Source: Trichobilharzia regenti (taxonomy: Eukaryota; Platyhelminthes; Trematoda; Strigeidida; Schistosomatidae). From it: DNA of 64,000 bases. The stretch is from positions 1,242,501 through 1,306,500 of the forward strand of contig OX235265.1 in NCBI GenBank assembly GCA_944472135.2. Reading direction: 5' to 3'. Under the pieces are notes generated by a model. The model was not told the DNA's origin and did no database searches. It worked only from the letters and a program-made list of their open reading frames with translations. Both the position numbers and the translations under genes were made by a program. Shown one piece after another: positions 9,700-19,999 of the stretch. Position 1 is the first letter of the stretch, and each line of letters starts with the position of its first letter.

Positions 9700-10715
9700 T
9701 TTCCTTTAGTTCCTAGACGAACATAGGGCTTCAGTCCCACGTCTCCATTGCGTTTGGTTCTCTGCCAACATTTTTACCTGGCTCCACATCTGTCCTTATG
9801 CTTTCATCTCCTCTTGACATGACCTCCTCCGTGTCACCCTCAGACGACTAACCACCCGTACTCATTTCGGTTCCACTCGAGTGATGGTCTGACATGTCGT
9901 GTCACTCACTTGATGGTTTCCTCAGAGTATGACCAACCCACTTCCATCTTTTCTTGCATATTTGTTGCACAATTGATTCCTGCTCGGTTGGTTCGTTCAT
10001 CGCCAGAGATCCCTGTTGCTGATCTCTTCTGGCCAGCCATCTGATCTTCAGTGAATTACTTAGCAAAGACAGCTGTTGATGAAGGTCTGTAGTTTGTTCA
10101 AAGTGCCCTTCGTGACGTGCCAAGTTTCTGATCCATATAGTAGCAGTGACTTTGCATTGGTGTTGAAAGTATTCATCTTGTTTTTCATCCTGAGTGTTGT
10201 TGACTTCCACACAGACTTGAGAGTTATGAAAGCTTGCCTTGCTCTGTCGTGCGAGGATTCCAGCTTTGATATCCTCGTCAGTTCCACCTGTAGTTGAAAT
10301 GATGCTTTCCCAGTATGTGGGTAGATAAAGTAGGTTGCTTCTTTCAGATTTCTCCTATTTGTGCTGCCTAGTTGTTGTCTGTTGTTGCTGTTAGCCAGGA
10401 ATCTTCATCACCTCTGTTTTCTCTATGTTCACTTGAAGTCCTATCACTTCTGGATGCTTCTTCTGCCAGCGTGTTGCTTTTCACTTGCATATCTTCCAGT
10501 TTGTGGGAAATCAGACATACATATATCATCGGCAAAGTTCAGATCCACCAAGTGTTTTGTGTGGATCCATTTTATGCCTGTTTCCTCAATGTCCTCTCTA
10601 TCATACATGGTGCGGAATTTCCATGTCCCCACACGGGGACATCGTACTGAAGTTACTGTAGCAGCTTTGTTTAAAGGGTGACGTTAGCAGCGTCAAGCCT
10701 AAAAAAGGGGTTGTT
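9700..10715 (-). pseudogene. internally deleted RTE copy
   Basis: On the minus strand the 5' part (about 10630-10600) encodes MGTWKFRTMY, the endonuclease N-terminal motif. It runs straight into ETGIKWIHTKHLVDLNFADDICM, the RT active-site region, so most of the endonuclease and RT fingers are missing. LQTFINSCLC, RWLARRDQQQGSLAMNEPTEQE and WKWVGHTLRKPSSE follow, with frameshifts. The 3' end GCCCTATGTTCGTCTAGGAACTAAAGG is at 9705-9730. Comparison with 33.7-36.7 kb implies loss of roughly 2.1 kb. Confidence 0.75.
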
Positions 10716-11325
10716 ACATGGATATATATAGTCCACAGAGGAGCGACTTTTTCGCTTGCTCCCCTTAGAATCATGAAAACAAGGAATTAACCAATCAGAA
10801 CAACTCCAGCAAAAGGAATAATATTCACAACAAGAAGGGCAGCGACAACAACAACAAAAACCATCAGCAGTAATATCAGTAATCAGTAAACTAATTACAG
10901 TATATTCCACAACTTCCTGATCCGAAACATGAGAGAAATCATAGTCTTTTGTAACTAAGCAAATGTAGCATACTAATCGAAAAGCGCGTCAAGGTATTAT
11001 TCTCACGCATTGCATGTTATTTTATTATTGTGAACCATGCTAATTGTAAAGCGATTGTAGTAAAAAAAAAACTACGAAATGACGATATGATCTCACAAAA
11101 TTTGTCTTCTAAATGCCTTATTCAGATTTATCAAAGGGACTAATTGTTTTAATTTTCTCATGTAAGTATTATTGATGAGCAAATGACTGTCAGCTGTTTC
11201 GAGAGTGCTGCTTCAAGCTAGGTGAAAACTCACATTATTTATGGAATCGATACAGTAGACACTGTGTTCCTTTCATTTGATCACATAAGTACAGTGTATT
11301 GAACCACTGGGGATCTACATTACCT
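10716..11325. other. AT-rich spacer
   Basis: Contains CAACAACAACAA near 10840-10857 and an A-run near 11065. No gene or known repeat recognised. Confidence 0.4.
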
Positions 11326-11329
11326 GTTT

Positions 11330-11640
11330 CATACTATCACCATTGTGTCGAATACTACTGATAAGATTTATCAGTAGTGTATAAAAAGATGTTCATCTAC
11401 ATAAAACCAATATACGTCAGGGAGATAAATTTGATGTCAGAGAAAGCAGACGATACAGCATAGGGGGGAGATACATGGGAGACGAGAAAGAAACAAAACA
11501 GAGAAACAGAATATGAAGGAAGGCTAGAAGTAGCAGTCACAATACGGAAGATCTCTGCAAGTAGTGTGTTTACCATAAGGTATACATAATTTTGCTATAT
11601 AAAGATACCAGTTTTCAAATAAACATTCCTTTACCAATCA
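11330..11640 (+). repeat. unclassified hairpin repeat
   Basis: Contains CTACTGATAA-GAT-TTATCAGTAG (11351-11373), a 10-bp-stem hairpin. Then come GATAAATTTGATGTCAGAGAAAGC, GAAACAAAACAG and GAAGGCTAGAAGTAGCAGTCACAATAC. The same order occurs on the minus strand at 42.44-42.79 kb. No coding potential seen; family unknown. Confidence 0.6.
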
Positions 11641-11674
11641 CCGAAAATGCGCACTGAGTCATAAAGAAAATAAA

Positions 11675-12300
11675 AGACAATTCATCCGCGAAGAAAATGC
11701 TTCTTTATCGATGAAATCATCTTCACAGTGCTGTACAGTCGTATTTATATATACCAAAAATGTATAGTAGCCGATTATTGAGTAATAGGGTTGTCTGTGT
11801 GACATAATTCATATAATTACTCAGAAGTACTTTCGAAAGTAAAAATAAAGGTTACAAATTACGTAATATTCAATGGCACAAAGGAAGAAATGCTTGGAAG
11901 TTTGATTTAGGTCCAAATTGTTATTTGAGTGAGGAGAAAGGTGGTAGTTGAGTGACAATTTGAAAATTGTGAAGAGTGTGTGAAAATATACAAAAGGAGC
12001 ATATGAGAGGGATAACAGTGAATTAGTTGTTAAAGTAAAAGCGAACTAAAAGTAAAATTAAAAATTTAAATAAAATTAAAATTTTTTACAAGGAAAGACT
12101 AGTGAAGAGGTTAAGACCGTGGCAGAATAAGAGACTGGACAAATTTCTTCTGTATATAGGATTCCGGGTTGTATTGACAAATTGCCAGTGCCTCTGTCAT
12201 ACACAAAAGCCGAAACCTGACGCCCTTTCTACTATTCGGCCTCACCTTGTAGATAATCTTGAAAGACGACTCTGGTGGAGCTAGCAAGTCTTTCATCTTT
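11675..12300 (-). pseudogene. PLE 3' end with GIY-YIG C-terminus
   Basis: The minus strand (12111-12296) encodes FKIIYKVRPNSRKGVRF, RLLCMTEALAICQYNPESYIQKKFVQSL. This aligns with the GIY-YIG C-terminus at 24.2 kb (FKVIYKAKSN, EALAIETEKPDLCVQKKFVQ). The left end (11675-11760) resembles the terminal repeat at 23.64-23.70 kb, including GCGAAGA and the CTGTACAGTCGTAT box. The copy is 5'-truncated. Confidence 0.65.
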
Positions 12301-12324
12301 CCATCGTTTCAATTGTACTTCATG

Positions 12325-12480
12325 TAACCGACAGTAGCAGTGGTGTTTATTTTACGGGGTGGAGTGGCTAGCCTTACGCCCAACCTTCCCTGCTTGTCTA
12401 GTTAAGACAGGTAAGGGATTAAGCCGGCTGGATTATGTGCATGGCTAGCCAGCGCCCTACTGCGGAACCACAAACGCACC
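12325..12480 (-). mobile_element. SINE-B, decayed
   Basis: The minus strand shows a tRNA-like head region (CCATGCACATAATCC), then AGGGAAGGTTGGGCGTAAGGCTAGCC and CCCCGTAAAATAAACACCACTGCTAC, the SINE-B body. Confidence 0.6.
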
Positions 12481-12499
12481 CTCTTTGCTTACATATTAA

Positions 12500-14160
12500 C
12501 ATTCTAACTTTCATAATTGATGCAGCGAAAATCCCATCAGACTTAATTTACACTAGAGAAATGTATTATCGTCACTTCGATGAGTCACTTATAGCGACTC
12601 TAGGTACCATTCTGAATAGTAGAATGAGGTAAGCAGAAATCAAAGTTTGTATCTAACTCGATAGCCTTGTGAACCTAGTGTACGAATGATGCATTCATCC
12701 CTTGGGGTAGTATAAATGACACTTTTCAATAATGAGGCTTTCCTGTGCTTTTCATAGCGATATCAGTTCTTGGTAAAGTTGTATTTTCTAAGATCCTTAA
12801 TTGCATTGCAAAGCTTTCTTTGTCTTTGTTGACTATACTTTAAGTCCGGGCTTCCGGATAAATTGAGCTTTCAGAGCTCACAAACATCCAGCTGACAGAA
12901 TGCAACTTTATCAAAGTTATAAATCTCCACTATCTCTAGATGTTCGATATCAGTTAAATGCCTACCAAACAGATCATCAGAGAGAATTTTGTATGAATTT
13001 CCCATGAAACCTTACAAAATGTGTACTTTTAGAAAGCAAAACTGGGGGAAGGTGAGAAATTTAACCACAGCAACTCATGAGTGATAATACCTATCTACAA
13101 ATGCTCACCAACAAACTTGGTAAAATCAGCACAGTAGACAAGAAAGCCGTCTTTCTAAAACTCGACAAAACTACCGATCGAATCCAATACTGGTTGAAGG
13201 TTTCACCGACAATTTGATTTATTTCTTATGAAACAAGCTGATTACTGTAATAATGAGGAATTTATTATCTTCCCAGCTTAAAGTAAAATGACTACAGGTA
13301 ATCAAACAACCACCGTCATTCTAATATTAGTCTACATGGGCCTGTACCCCACTTATATCCTAATGAGACGCTTCATTAGTGAGTTATACTGATAGTGAGA
13401 CCAGTTCACGCTGCTTCTAACTAGTACCTCTTAGTAAACCACGTCAGTAAGTAAGTCACCTATGGGAAAATTCACCTTACAGTCTTTGAACAGCTTTTAG
13501 CCTCCACAGTATATGGGTGATTGCTAAACAATATGAGTTGCAGTGTTAAGGTAGTTGGCGTAGTCATCATACTGAAACTTTGTGTGCATTTAAAATGTTT
13601 ACAAGCTCCTGATTAGGAAGTTCCTACTAAACTTGAGGAAAAGCCTGATTGTGGGTGACAAGGTGTTCCAATACAACATGAGATAACTATTCTTCAGTTA
13701 TGTATGTCCTTGTGTCTCAAAATGTACTTCTGAACACCTTACAATTGACTTTCAACTAGATTTAAAGGTAAAAATAACACAAATAAACGGGAAGGTTGGA
13801 CAATAAAGGTACTAGGATAATCATTATTGGTGAGACTGACTTTTCATGATGGTTACGGTATGGATAACGATTGCACTGGACACATAGAATAGGCTTGAGT
13901 TTTTGGGCTCGCCCTTGTCTCAGCCTATTCGTAGATGTCTTAATTTCACTCTCTTTGGTAGGTTGGATCAGCTCTTATATATGGCTTTGAAGGACTTTTC
14001 ACCAAATGAGGCTGGATTTCCAGAATCCACCCTATGTTCTGTTGTCGAAGTGTATATCCCTTTGCGTTCTCCCTTTGCTAGCCAAGCTGAATAGTGTTAC
14101 CGCTTTGAATCAACATGTTTTGATTTACTTAAATATACATACAATTCTTAAAAAATGCAA
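12500..14160. other. unannotated stretch
   Basis: No family recognised. Open stretches at 12435-12632 and 13903-14094 (63 aa) have no motif I know. This is the longest stretch in the window without a recognised repeat. Confidence 0.4.
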
Positions 14161-14192
14161 ATGAAGATGTGACGATTGTTCAGTGTTCAAGC

Positions 14193-14210
14193 TCTCTCTC
14201 TCTCTCTCTC
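14193..14210. repeat. (CT)n microsatellite
   Basis: Nine CT units. Confidence 0.85.
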
Positions 14211-14760
14211 AACAGTCATTCGCGTCTTCAGTGAACTACTGCATATCGCCCCCCACCGATTGTGATTATGGTTTACCCGTCACCTTAAAATAATTATATT
14301 TTATAGTCAATGCGCAATTATGGTGCCTTACGTAGTCGTCACTCTTTGGGAAGACTTGAATCTCATTGACGCCAACTCTTTAAACTGTCGTATGGCTGCC
14401 AGTCGTACTTCCGGTCTTATCATGAATATCGAATATTACTTATCTTTTTATTAGGAGGATTTTGAAGTCCTTTTAAATCACGGATAATTCCATGTGATTA
14501 GTTGACGCATTTGTCCTCCACTGGTTCTCCTCGCTATACCCTGCTCATTAGTAATAATGAGTCGGAAATTCTTATGAGACAGTGATTACATTTACGCATT
14601 AAGAATGTATACCACGCATACTGCTGTAATAAAAAGTGTTGATTATTCCCCGAGATCACTTGTGAACGACTTACTTCTGATATGAGGTTTTGTAACGGTA
14701 GGTAATTCTGCAGAATTATTAGCCTCAGCATTCATCACTGAACACTGGATGCTAACTTTC
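14211..14760. other. spacer, nothing recognised
   Basis: No motif or repeat recognised in either strand. Confidence 0.35.
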
Positions 14761-14761
14761 G

Positions 14762-15046
14762 CTGCTTAAGTCGATGGCACAGTGGTTAGGACTCTCTCCG
14801 ACCATGCACATAGTCTGGGTTTCGATCACCTGCCGACGCATACCTGATTTCAATGGTCGCCCTGTAAAATTTGGGATACCGATATCCATGCTAAAAATTC
14901 CATACCTGTACCACAAAATACAGTGTGAAATCAAGCTGTAATCAAAAATTAAATAAAATAAATAACCACTGTGCCACCGACGCACTATAGCAAAACAACT
15001 ATGTGAAAGTCCTACAAACCACCCAACTAAATTATGATACTTATAT
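14762..15046. repeat. inverted duplication, arm 1
   Basis: The SINE-A copy plus about 85 bp of unique flank (14964-15046) recurs as reverse complement at 16067-16350 with very few differences. Because unique flank and the nested SINE junction are both shared, this is a segmental inverted duplication rather than two independent insertions. Confidence 0.8.
14768..14963 (+). mobile_element. SINE-A
   Basis: tRNA-like head (GATGGCACAGTGGTTAGGAC, GACCATGCACATAGTC, B-box-like GGTTTCGATCA), the body CAATGGTCGCCCTGTAAAAT and GGGATACCGATATCCATGC, and the end GTGAAATCAAGCTGTAATC plus A-rich tail. It is inserted in a reverse SINE head whose remnant AACCACTGTGCCACCGACGC follows at 14964. Confidence 0.8.
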
Positions 15047-15051
15047 GGTCA

Positions 15052-15155
15052 AGGGTGCGTACTGCTGAAGAGTCCCAAACTAGGACGAAACAGCTGTCCA
15101 GTACTCCCAGATTTTCCAGTGGTTCTCTAACTAATGTCAGCCCATGATAAAATCC
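15052..15155 (+). repeat. HHR2 repeat, short copy
   Basis: Begins GGGTGCGTACTG at the ribozyme and runs through the tail CCAGTGGTTCTCTAACTAATG to CATGATAAAATCC. The tRNA-like head is missing. Confidence 0.75.
15057..15106 (+). ncRNA. hammerhead ribozyme, intact consensus (HHR2)
   Basis: Every invariant hammerhead position is present. Helix I is GTACTG (15059-15064) with CAGTAC (15099-15104), 6 bp. CTGAAGA is at 15065-15071. Helix II is GTCC (15072-15075) with GGAC (15083-15086) around a 7-nt loop. GAAA is at 15087-15090. Helix III is the 8-nt palindrome ACAGCTGT (15090-15097). C15098 is the predicted cleavage nucleotide. With no loop in helix III, folding as a dimer is the likely active form (inference from minimal hammerheads). 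Helix II and its loop closely match SM-alpha. Confidence 0.72.
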
Positions 15156-15159
15156 AAAA

Positions 15160-15475
15160 ATAAAATTTGTTTAGCTGCAGGCTTCCGGTCAAGCATCCAC
15201 GCCATTTGGCACGCTTTCGTGTTACGTTCCTTCGTTCGTGCATGATCCCTAGCTAGTTTAGCAATCATCTCGCACTCCGATTTGGTTCCGAAATATATCT
15301 CGTAATTTGGACGATCATTTCTGGTGTCTTGCTTTGCCTTTGGTCTACGCGTAATGAATACTATTAGAAGTTGTGGGTATTAGATCTTGTGTTAGTATAC
15401 TTCGTACTATCAGTGAACGTCAAAACCCTAAACCTCTAAAGTTTTTCCCTTCCATGATCTATCGACTGTGCCTGG
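15160..15475. other. spacer, nothing recognised
   Basis: No recognised family; possibly the flank of the old RTE copy that follows. Confidence 0.3.
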
Positions 15476-16066
15476 AATGCGCCTTCGAACCTTACCTTTA
15501 TCATTATTATTGTTATTACCTTAGGTTCCAAGTGGAATATGAATATGTCTTCAATTCATTCTATTCTTTGCAGTTGTTCTTAGCCTAGAAGCTATCGTCA
15601 CCCCAAACAATCTTCTCCATATCACCTTCAGAACAAAACCCATCTCGTCGTTTTCTACTCGGGTTCCACCAGAAGGCCTTTCGCGTGATATCACTCAACA
15701 GTCCCCTGAGCGTATGTTCAATCCATCTCCATTTCTTCGGTATTATTTTTGAACTATGCGTTCACTATGCTCACTTTGCTCATTAGAGTTCCTTGTTGAT
15801 AGTGCCTTCCTGACGGCGATCTGTTGTTCAGTATAGAGTCAGCAAAGGCAACGATTGATAAATATCCAAAACCTTTTGGCGACAAGCTTTCAGTGATAAA
15901 CCAGGTTCCTAAACCATATAGAAACATTGTCTGACTTGATATTAGTGTCGGAAATCCTAGCCTTGTCCTTTACGCTCAGTGCAGAAGAAATCCAAACTGT
16001 TTTCTAACACTGGTTTTTGATATTCTGATCCATGCTGTTCCCACCTGTCTACCCCTTAACCAAATA

Positions 16067-16350
16067 AGTATCATAATTTAGTTAGGTGGTTTGTAGGACT
16101 TTCACATAGTTGTTTTGCTATAGTGCGTCGGTGGCACAGTGGTTATTTATTTTATTTTTTTAAATTTTTGATTACAGCTTGATTCAACACTGTAATCTCG
16201 GTACAGGTATGGAATTTTCAGCATGGATATCGGTATCCCAAATTTTGCAGGCCGACCATTGATATCAGGTGTGCGTCGGCAGGGAATCGAACCTCAGACC
16301 ATGTACATGGTTGGTGGAAGTCCTAACTACTGTGCCACCGACGCAAGGAC
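16067..16350. repeat. inverted duplication, arm 2
   Basis: Reverse complement of 14762-15046. The flank ATAAGTATCATAATTTAGTT to GTTTTGCTATAGTGCGTCGG matches arm 1 with about one difference in 85 bases by eye. Confidence 0.8.
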
Positions 16351-16510
16351 TCTCTCCGACCATGCACATAGTCCGGGTTTCGATCCCCTGCCGACGCACA
16401 CCTGATATCAATGGTCGCCCTGCAAAATTTGGGCTACCAATACCACATGCTGAAAATTCCTTACCTGTACCACAAAATACGGTATGGAATCAGGCTGTAA
16501 TAAAAAAATA
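16125..16510 (+). mobile_element. SINE-A split by another SINE-A
   Basis: The head starts at 16125 (GCGTCGGTGGCACAGTGGTT), is interrupted at 16144, and resumes at 16346 with AGGACTCTCTCCGACC. It continues through CAATGGTCGCCCTGC to GGAATCAGGCTGTAATAAAAAAATA. The break lies inside the presumed A box. Confidence 0.8.
16145..16345 (-). mobile_element. SINE-A nested in SINE-A
   Basis: Complete minus-strand SINE-A: tRNA-like head ending TGTGCCACCGACGCA at 16331-16345, body TTTTGCAGGCCGACC, and A-rich tail (T-rich 16145-16170). Confidence 0.82.
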
Positions 16511-16889
16511 CCTTTGGTTGAAACTCTTCTGCCTAGATAAGTAAGGGAAGTGCCGTCTTTCAAAAATTTCTTCCGGTGATAATGATTGACGTTTGTTGTT
16601 TGTGGTGGTGGTTGGTTACTTTCGTCACCTCCGTCCCTTGTATATTCTCTTCAAGTTCTGTTTTCTCTGCTTCTTCTGTTAACCTGGTCCAATCTAATCT
16701 AAGTATCATTATTTACAAAAGCATTCTGAGTTGAATTCTGAATCATACAATAAGCATGTTGAACATATTATCAACTTCTTACCGAAAATATCTATTTTCA
16801 TAATCCCTCTTCACGTATTCTTCACATACCTTCACCGCCCTCCCCTAACAGTATGTTTTAGACCCGAATAAGCATGCTTTTCACAAGTT

Positions 16890-17225
16890 TGACCACGGAT
16901 TGATACCAGTTAGAGAACCACTCAAAACTAGGGAGTGCTGGACAGCTGTTTCATCCCACTAGTTTCAGAATCATCGGCAGTACGAGCCCACTGCCAGGGT
17001 TCGAACCTAGGACCTTCTGGTTACAAGGCAAGCTGGCTCGCATACTCGCATTCAGCCACAGAAACCCGATTCAAGGGCCAGTCCATGAATTCTAACTTCT
17101 ACCGATTTGTGATGAGTTTAGCACGACCACTAACCAATGTCACTGGTCAAAAATCCATCCTCACACTTGACTGGATGGATCTCATTGGTCACGACTGATA
17201 TCAATCAGTGGTCAAACTCGTGAAA
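16890..17225 (-). repeat. HHR2 repeat
   Basis: The minus strand has a tRNA-like head (GGGTTTCTGTGGCTGAATG, B box GGTTCGAACC near 16999-17010), a ribozyme segment, and a tail with GGTTCTCTAACTGGTATCAATCCG. The distal part (17080-17225) matches other long copies. Confidence 0.7.
16931..16986 (-). ncRNA. hammerhead-like ribozyme, HHR2 subtype 2
   Basis: The core is CCGATGA (U4 changed to C), then a helix II region TTCTGAAACTAGTGGGAT, GAAA and the intact palindrome ACAGCTGT. The core change predicts loss of activity. Confidence 0.45.
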
Positions 17226-18050
17226 AAAAATCTAATCCTTACATTCTGGTATAACCCAACCCTCACTCCTACAATTCGTAAACTCCCGCATCCTGCCTAT
17301 TATTCTCTATTGCTCCCTCTTAGTTTTTCCAGGGCTATTGAAGAAAGACTACACCTTATTACGCAGGATGTTAATGGTTGCAAGCAGAGTAAGCAACGTG
17401 CCATTTAACCAGCTTGTTAATATTCTGGTCGAAAGGCACTTGGACTCATGTGAAAAATGGGCAAAATCCATTCTATCTATCTAACTTACACCACCCTCTT
17501 CATTCCCAACTCTCCCCTTGTATCTCACCAGGCAGGCAGACCAGAAGCCTATATAGAAAACTATATGCTCGCACTAGAAAGTACAAAAACTCAACCATAC
17601 CCTTTCTCAGCTCGTATTCTGAGTGATAAAGAGAGCATTAAGCGTGATACCTAGAACTTACATATTAAATAGTCAGTAGAACAACTGGATCTCGTCTTTC
17701 CAACTCCTCATATCATTTATAGGTACAACGTTTTCTTTCTTTCTTTTACTTTTCTTTCTCTCTTTTTTCTGTGTTATGTGCTCCTTTGTTTCTTTCTTCT
17801 GCTTTCGCCAGTAAATATGCAAGCACCTACTTTTCTAACACCTTCAAACACTCTGTTCAATTTAGGATTTGCTACCGACATGCTAATATGTTGTTGTCAA
17901 AACTAATCTGAGATTACCCTTAATCTATGTAAAATTTTATTTATTGTTAATGTACCAACTGGATGCGATACTGTAGTAAAATGCTGAGAATTCCATTCTG
18001 TATCACAAGTTCTGTTTTGGAATAAAGTAAATCATAATTATTATTACAAA
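17205..18050 (+). pseudogene. CR1-like non-LTR 3' end
   Basis: Contains MLIFWSKGTWTHVKNGQNPF and LYRKLYARTRKYKNSTIPF. The same frame recurs on the minus strand at 55.94-56.13 kb. The end CTGAGAATTCCATTCTGTATCACAAG...GGAATAAAGTAAATCATAATTATTATT at 17980-18045 is the shared 3' end of the CR1-like copies at 40.9 and 55.5 kb. RT itself is absent here. Confidence 0.7.
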
Positions 18051-18054
18051 GCAA

Positions 18055-18785
18055 CTCTTGAAAATAAGCTTAATTGCTGATTATATTTCAACATTGAAGG
18101 AAAGTAATTCGTCAAGTTTCGTTTTAAGATCCTTTTTAGTTTGAGGATTTTTTAAAGTTTTAATTTATGGTAAAATTATAATGAATCAATATCCTGTTGT
18201 CCATTATCCCGGATAGGAGTGTTATTAATTTCAACATACCTATGTATCGCATACCGTGCACTTTATGATACAAATGTATGATTGATATTGTAAAATATAA
18301 TTAAATAATCAATAAGTGCATTGTTTTACTTAGGTAACAGATATCAACAATATAAACTACCGGTAAATTTAAAATTGAAAAAGTGTGAATAACTTTATTC
18401 TGATGCTTTTAATTTTTACTAGATGCTTTTAGAGTTTCCTCTTGATGAATAAATACCTAAAGGTGACAAAAAATAACAGATAAGATGAGAGAAGAAAGAA
18501 GAGTAAACTAAGTGATTTTTATGCGTGTCCGCTTACGAATACAAAACACCCTGTGTTACCATAACAACTGGATGATAGTGTACTGAAATGAGAATAAAAT
18601 TTTATTTATGAAATTTGACATTTATACATTAATAAATACTTTTCATATTTCATTATATGAACTAGTTAATTTATTTATTATTTTACTGTGGAATGTTATA
18701 AGTAAACTTAGGGTGTCATTGGATGGAATGATCTGCCTAAAGATGAGTTTCTTCCTTAATCGACTTCATCAGACAAGTTCACCGT
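18055..18785. other. AT-rich spacer
   Basis: No gene recognised. A 72-residue open stretch at 18608-18826 has no known motif. Confidence 0.4.
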
Positions 18786-18789
18786 TAAT

Positions 18790-19122
18790 CATCACAGGAC
18801 TTCATCATGTGCTGACATCGGTTTGAGAACCATCGAAAAACCAGCCAAGTGATAATGGACAGTTGTTTCTGTTATCCTAATTTTGGAATCATCAGAAGTA
18901 CTCACCCATCGCCAGGGACTCGAGCCAAGGACCTTCTAGTTACAAGGCGAGCCCACAGACCATTTAGCCAGTGAAACCCGGTGCATGAATTCCAACTTCT
19001 GCCAGTTCATGCACAATATAGCGTGATCGGCACTAGTCAGTGTCCCCACATCCGACTCCGCCGGTCACTACTACCCACCAGAACCAAGGTGAATAGGGTT
19101 AGTAAATTGTGAGCATCAAATT
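18790..19122 (-). repeat. HHR2 repeat
   Basis: The minus-strand copy has a ribozyme-like segment at 18852-18902 that keeps CTGATGA, TTCC, GGATAACA and GAAAC, but its helix III ACAACTGT is no longer self-complementary. A tRNA-like head and distal spacer follow to 19122, where the solo LTR begins. Confidence 0.65.
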
Positions 19123-19127
19123 ACTAT

Positions 19128-19455
19128 TGTAACAACAGAAGACAAGGGCGAAGCAACAGATCGTTTTATTATGAAAATCAACACGTATTTATACATCTTT
19201 CAACTACATTATTATAGACAAGCGCAGTCATCTGATTGGTTGTTTAGGTAGACAAACGCAGGCTTCTGATTGGTTGTTTCGGGATTCCTTGACAAATAGA
19301 GTTCTCTATCTGCGAATCATATTTTGCCACGTTAACTTTGCTGTGATTGGTTGTTGACTCAGGCTTGTTCATATTTTCTCACGGCCCATATTAGTGACCT
19401 AGACCTTAACGTAGATTAGTGCCAACCAATCGGCTAGCAGCCTGCTCTCACCACA
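19128..19455 (-). mobile_element. solo LTR candidate
   Basis: On the minus strand it starts TGTGG and ends GTTACA (TG...CA). It carries three AACCAATCA boxes (CCAAT type), then a TATAAATA box, then AATAAA (in CATAATAAAACG), the order expected for U3-R-U5. ACTAT flanks the left end and recurs one base from the right end, a possible 5-bp target duplication. Related copies are at 28.99 and 59.35 kb. No internal coding region is attached. Confidence 0.65.
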
Positions 19456-19751
19456 CTATTCACGTGTTGGTTATGATGCGATGAATCAATCAATTTTAAA
19501 TTTATGTATTGATTTAGCCAGAAATATAATATTTCAGTGTCGATTTCATTACCAGTCAATCTCAGTCAGAGAACTACTAAGACCGACGAGGACTGAACAC
19601 TCCCTTCGTCTCATATCTGAACTCTTCAGCATTGATATTCAAGATCTTCAGTCTATGAGGCCAACCTTTTCTGCATTCAGTTACTAGACTGCAGTTGAAC
19701 AAACACGTGAATTCTAAGTTTCTTCGATTCGTAATAATACGCTACGTGTGT

Positions 19752-19996
19752 GCGTCGGTGGCACAGTGGTTAGGACGCTCGCCGACCATGCACATGGTCC
19801 GGGGTTCGATCCCCGGCAATGCGGACGCACTTCTTCACCTCGCCAAGCCAGTAGCAAGACTGGTAAAGAGGGAAAGTTGAGCATGAGGCTAGCAACCTCA
19901 TCCCGTAAAAATAAACACCACTGCTACAGAAACTTCAAGCCTCCAGCTTGAAGCCCCGTGTTCCACTGGGAACGTGAAGGAATTTTTTAAAAAAAA
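19752..19996 (+). mobile_element. SINE-B
   Basis: The tRNA-like head 19752-19829 is well preserved: GCGTCGG acceptor half, A box GGCACAGTGG, the GACCATGCACATGGTC inverted repeat, T-arm CCGGGGTTCGATCCCCGG, and CGGACGC. The body GGTAAAGAGGGAAAGTTGAGC, GAGGCTAGCAACCTC, GCTACAGAAACTTCAAGCC and the end TTGAAGCCCCGTGTTCCACTGGGAACGTGAAGG plus A-run follow. The B box makes Pol III transcription plausible. Confidence 0.88.
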
Positions 19997-19999
19997 CCA

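Larger units (their letters stand above)
15500..16745 (-). pseudogene. old RTE copy interrupted by SINE-A cluster
   Basis: The 3' end is near 15520 (TTAGGTTCCAAGTGGAATATGAA, complement of the RTE end). The order then parallels the minus copy at 31.8-32.5 kb: TGAACTATGCG, GATCCATAT-like YGSE region, TTTGATATTCTGATCC, resuming at 16545 with TTTCAAAAATTTCTTCC and GATGATTGACG through CCTCCGTC. The 16045-16545 block is absent from other RTE copies and holds the SINE-A insertions. Heavily mutated. Confidence 0.6.

Noticed and set aside
13903..14094. 63-residue frame as a host exon
   Set aside because: No recognisable domain, and no supporting splice signals or second exon that I can defend.
19752..19830. 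A functional tRNA gene
   Set aside because: It has tRNA-like arms and a good B box but is continuous with a SINE body and repeated in many diverged copies, and the anticodon arm is an unusual long inverted repeat.
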